Shown in pieces: positions 22,950-24,413 of a stretch of 24,413 bases of DNA. The translations under genes were made by a program, and so were the position numbers. The DNA lies in the NCBI GenBank assembly GCA_036655715.1, contig JAVVPO010000034.1, positions 1 to 24,413 on the forward strand, in the 5' to 3' direction. The DNA comes from JAVVPO01 sp036655715. Its GTDB lineage: Bacteria > Bacillota > Clostridia > Lachnospirales > Cellulosilyticaceae. Under the pieces are notes generated by a model. That model did no database searches and was not told the origin of the DNA. It saw only the letters and a program-made list of their open reading frames with translations. Each line of letters opens with the position of its first letter. Positions within the stretch are counted from its first letter, which is position 1.

Positions 22950-23549
22950 ATGAAAACAATAATATTTGCAACTCAAAATCAAGGTAAAGTAAAAGAAATT
23001 AAAAAAATATTAGAAGACTTAGATGTAGAAGTGTTAACTATGACAGAAGCTGGAATAGATATAGATATTGAAGAGAATGGAACAACTTTTGAGGAGAATG
23101 CAGTGATTAAAGCAGAGGCTTTAAAAGCTTATTCAGACTGTATTATACTAGCAGATGATTCAGGTCTTGAGATTGACTATTTAGATAAGGCGCCAGGTGT
23201 ATACTCAGCAAGATACATGGGGAAAGATACGCCTTATGAAGAGAAGAATCAAAAGATATTAGACATACTAAAAGATGTACCAGATGAGAAACGTACAGCA
23301 AGGTTCGTATGTGCTATAGCTGCCGCAGGAAAAGGCATTGAGACGATGACAACACTAGGGACAATAGAGGGTTATATAGGGCATCAAGCAGCAGGTGGAC
23401 ATGGTTTTGGATATGATCCGATTTTCTATGTAAATGAATATCATATAAGTACAGCACAGTTAAATCCAGAAGTGAAAAATACAATAAGTCATAGAGGTAA
23501 GGCACTTAGATTGATGAAAGAAAAGCTTATGATGCTAATAGGTGAGTAG
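22950..23549 (+). CDS. rdgB: XTP/dITP diphosphatase (RdgB/HAM1 family)
   Basis: Hydrolyses non-canonical purine triphosphates (ITP, dITP, XTP) to monophosphates and pyrophosphate, keeping deaminated bases out of DNA and RNA. The 199-residue length is normal. Family signatures are all present: the N-terminal ATQNQGKVKEI (7-17), the catalytic ADDSGLEID (68-76) with APGVYSARY after it, GGHGFGYDPIF and the closing SHRGKAL. GTGAGG precedes the ATG. The following phosphodiesterase gene begins one base after its stop codon, the same rdgB-yfcE pairing as ysnA-ysnB in Bacillus subtilis. Confidence 0.95.
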   Translation: MKTIIFATQNQGKVKEIKKILEDLDVEVLTMTEAGIDIDIEENGTTFEENAVIKAEALKAYSDCIILADDSGLEIDYLDKAPGVYSARYMGKDTPYEEKNQKILDILKDVPDEKRTARFVCAIAAAGKGIETMTTLGTIEGYIGHQAAGGHGFGYDPIFYVNEYHISTAQLNPEVKNTISHRGKALRLMKEKLMMLIGE

Positions 23550-23550
23550 G

Positions 23551-24075
23551 ATGAAAGTACTAGTTATTAGTGACACACATCATAGAATTAATAGAGTAGA
23601 TAGAGTACTAGAAATATTTAAGGATAAAGGGATAGAGCATATCATTCATGCTGGAGACCATCTTCAAGATGCAAAGGATATAGAGGCTAAATATCCACAT
23701 ATTCAAGTGCATAAGGTACCAGGGAATTGTGATATGGAGGGGTATGGCTCAGATACCTCTAAACTTATCCGTATTTCAGGGATACCTATCTTTATAGCCC
23801 ATGGACATAAACATCATGTGAAATATGATTATGAAGAGATTTTTATAGATGCAGTAGCTCATGAAGCTAAGGTGGCTATTTTTGGACATAGTCATAGTGC
23901 TTATAAAGAAAGAAAAGAAGGAATTATATTATTGAATCCAGGAAGTATCTCAGAACCTAGAGATACAACTATGCCATCTTTTGCTACTTTAGATATAGAA
24001 AATCATGAAGTTAAAAATGTAGAAATCTTACAATTGTTAGGGAAGGAAAGTATAGGACGCCATCCTTATTTTTAA
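23551..24075 (+). CDS. YfcE/MJ0936-family metallophosphoesterase
   Basis: A 174-residue calcineurin-like phosphodiesterase. The five metal-binding blocks are in order: SDTHH (7-11), HAGDH, PGNCD, AHGHKH and FGHSH, followed by the NPGSISEPR segment. Members hydrolyse phosphodiesters in vitro; the cellular substrate is unclear. I take ATG 23551 as the start because MKVLVISDTH is the usual N-terminus and AGGTGAG lies just upstream, inside the end of rdgB. The in-frame GTG at 23542 would add MSR and overlap rdgB. No terminator is visible before the tRNA promoter. Confidence 0.92.
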   Translation: MKVLVISDTHHRINRVDRVLEIFKDKGIEHIIHAGDHLQDAKDIEAKYPHIQVHKVPGNCDMEGYGSDTSKLIRISGIPIFIAHGHKHHVKYDYEEIFIDAVAHEAKVAIFGHSHSAYKERKEGIILLNPGSISEPRDTTMPSFATLDIENHEVKNVEILQLLGKESIGRHPYF

Positions 24076-24122
24076 CTTTATGACATAAAAGAAAAAAATA
24101 ATGAAAAAATAGTGAAAAGGTG

Positions 24123-24151
24123 TTGACGTATGAAAAATATTTATGTATAAT
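24123..24151 (+). promoter_or_regulatory. Strong promoter of the tRNA cluster
   Basis: TTGACG (24123-24128), a 17-bp spacer and a perfect TATAAT (24146-24151) lie 57 nt upstream of the first tRNA. It is the best promoter match in the window. Confidence 0.88.
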
Positions 24152-24208
24152 ACATTTTGTTGGTTGATAAACAAGCCAACACGCATAAAGAGATTAAGAC
24201 ATAAATAT

Positions 24209-24279
24209 GCGGGTGTAGTTCAATGGTAGAACACCAGCCTTCCAAGCTGGCCACGTGGGTTCGATTCCCATCACCCGCT
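24209..24279 (+). tRNA. tRNA-Gly (anticodon TCC)
   Basis: A full cloverleaf folds: acceptor GCGGGTG/CACCCGC, D stem GTTC/GAAC, anticodon stem CCAGC/GCTGG around loop CTTCCAA (anticodon TCC at 24241-24243), and T arm with TTCGATT. The discriminator is T. CCA is not encoded. Confidence 0.96.
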
Positions 24280-24283
24280 CTGT

Positions 24284-24357
<74 letters not shown>

Positions 24358-24362
24358 GTATG

Positions 24363-24413
24363 GTGGGAGTAGCTCAGTTGGTTAGAGCGCTAGACTGTGA
24401 CTCTAGAGGTCGT
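24363..24413 (+). tRNA. tRNA-His (anticodon GTG), cut by the window end
   Basis: The 5' acceptor strand GTGGGAG (with the extra G-1 probably supplied by G24362), D arm GCTC/GAGC and anticodon stem CTAGA/TCTAG around loop CTGTGAC (GTG at 24397-24399) are present. The T arm and 3' end lie beyond the window. Confidence 0.88.

Overview
The window looks like chromosomal DNA of a low-GC, Gram-positive Clostridia-type bacterium. It is AT-rich, with strong AGGAGG-type ribosome sites and TTG/GTG starts beside good Shine-Dalgarno sequences. It carries LuxS, YitT and PHP-phosphatase families typical of Firmicutes, a yerC-pcrA-ligA neighbourhood like that of Bacillus and Clostridium, and secreted amidases with copper-amine-oxidase-like N-terminal domains. 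A Lachnospirales or Cellulosilyticum-like host is my guess from the general look of the proteins; no database was consulted.

Layout. 1-2233: a short ORF, an AdiC/PotE-like amino-acid permease on the minus strand with a bidirectional terminator and a palindromic operator candidate, then a 242-bp near-perfect long hairpin. 2234-5121: a two-gene operon of unrecognised membrane proteins, followed by the 3' remnant of a NanA/DapA-type aldolase gene. 5144-5243 is an N gap that is almost certainly an assembly artefact, because the same 55 bases lie on both sides. 5344-7733: luxS (minus), a 5'-truncated aldose-1-epimerase remnant, and trpS with a GU-rich terminator. 7881-11341: two PHP-family phosphatases, a GNAT acetyltransferase and a YitT-family membrane protein, with a second 255-bp long hairpin between the convergent GNAT and yitT genes.

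11405-18391 is a replication/repair block: YerC/TrpR-like regulator, PcrA helicase, a 65-aa ORF with its own promoter, NAD-dependent DNA ligase, a second N gap flanked by an inverted repeat, and a DEDDh exonuclease-BRCT protein. 18568-22933 is a cell-wall block: two tandem paralogous N-acetylmuramoyl-L-alanine amidases and a GerMN-domain secreted protein. The GerMN gene appears to be the promoter-proximal gene of an operon with rdgB (nucleotide-pool cleaning) and a YfcE-type phosphodiesterase. The window ends in a tRNA cluster (Gly-TCC, Arg-TCT, and a partial His-GTG) behind a consensus promoter.

The most unusual content is the pair of long hairpins. Their arms differ, but both present a similar apical domain: a 6-bp helix with compensatory changes capped by a loop with shared sequence. 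They look like members of one structured-RNA or MITE-like family. The unrecognised two-gene membrane operon at 2234-4824 is the other candidate for something undescribed. No CRISPR array, transposase or phage gene is visible.
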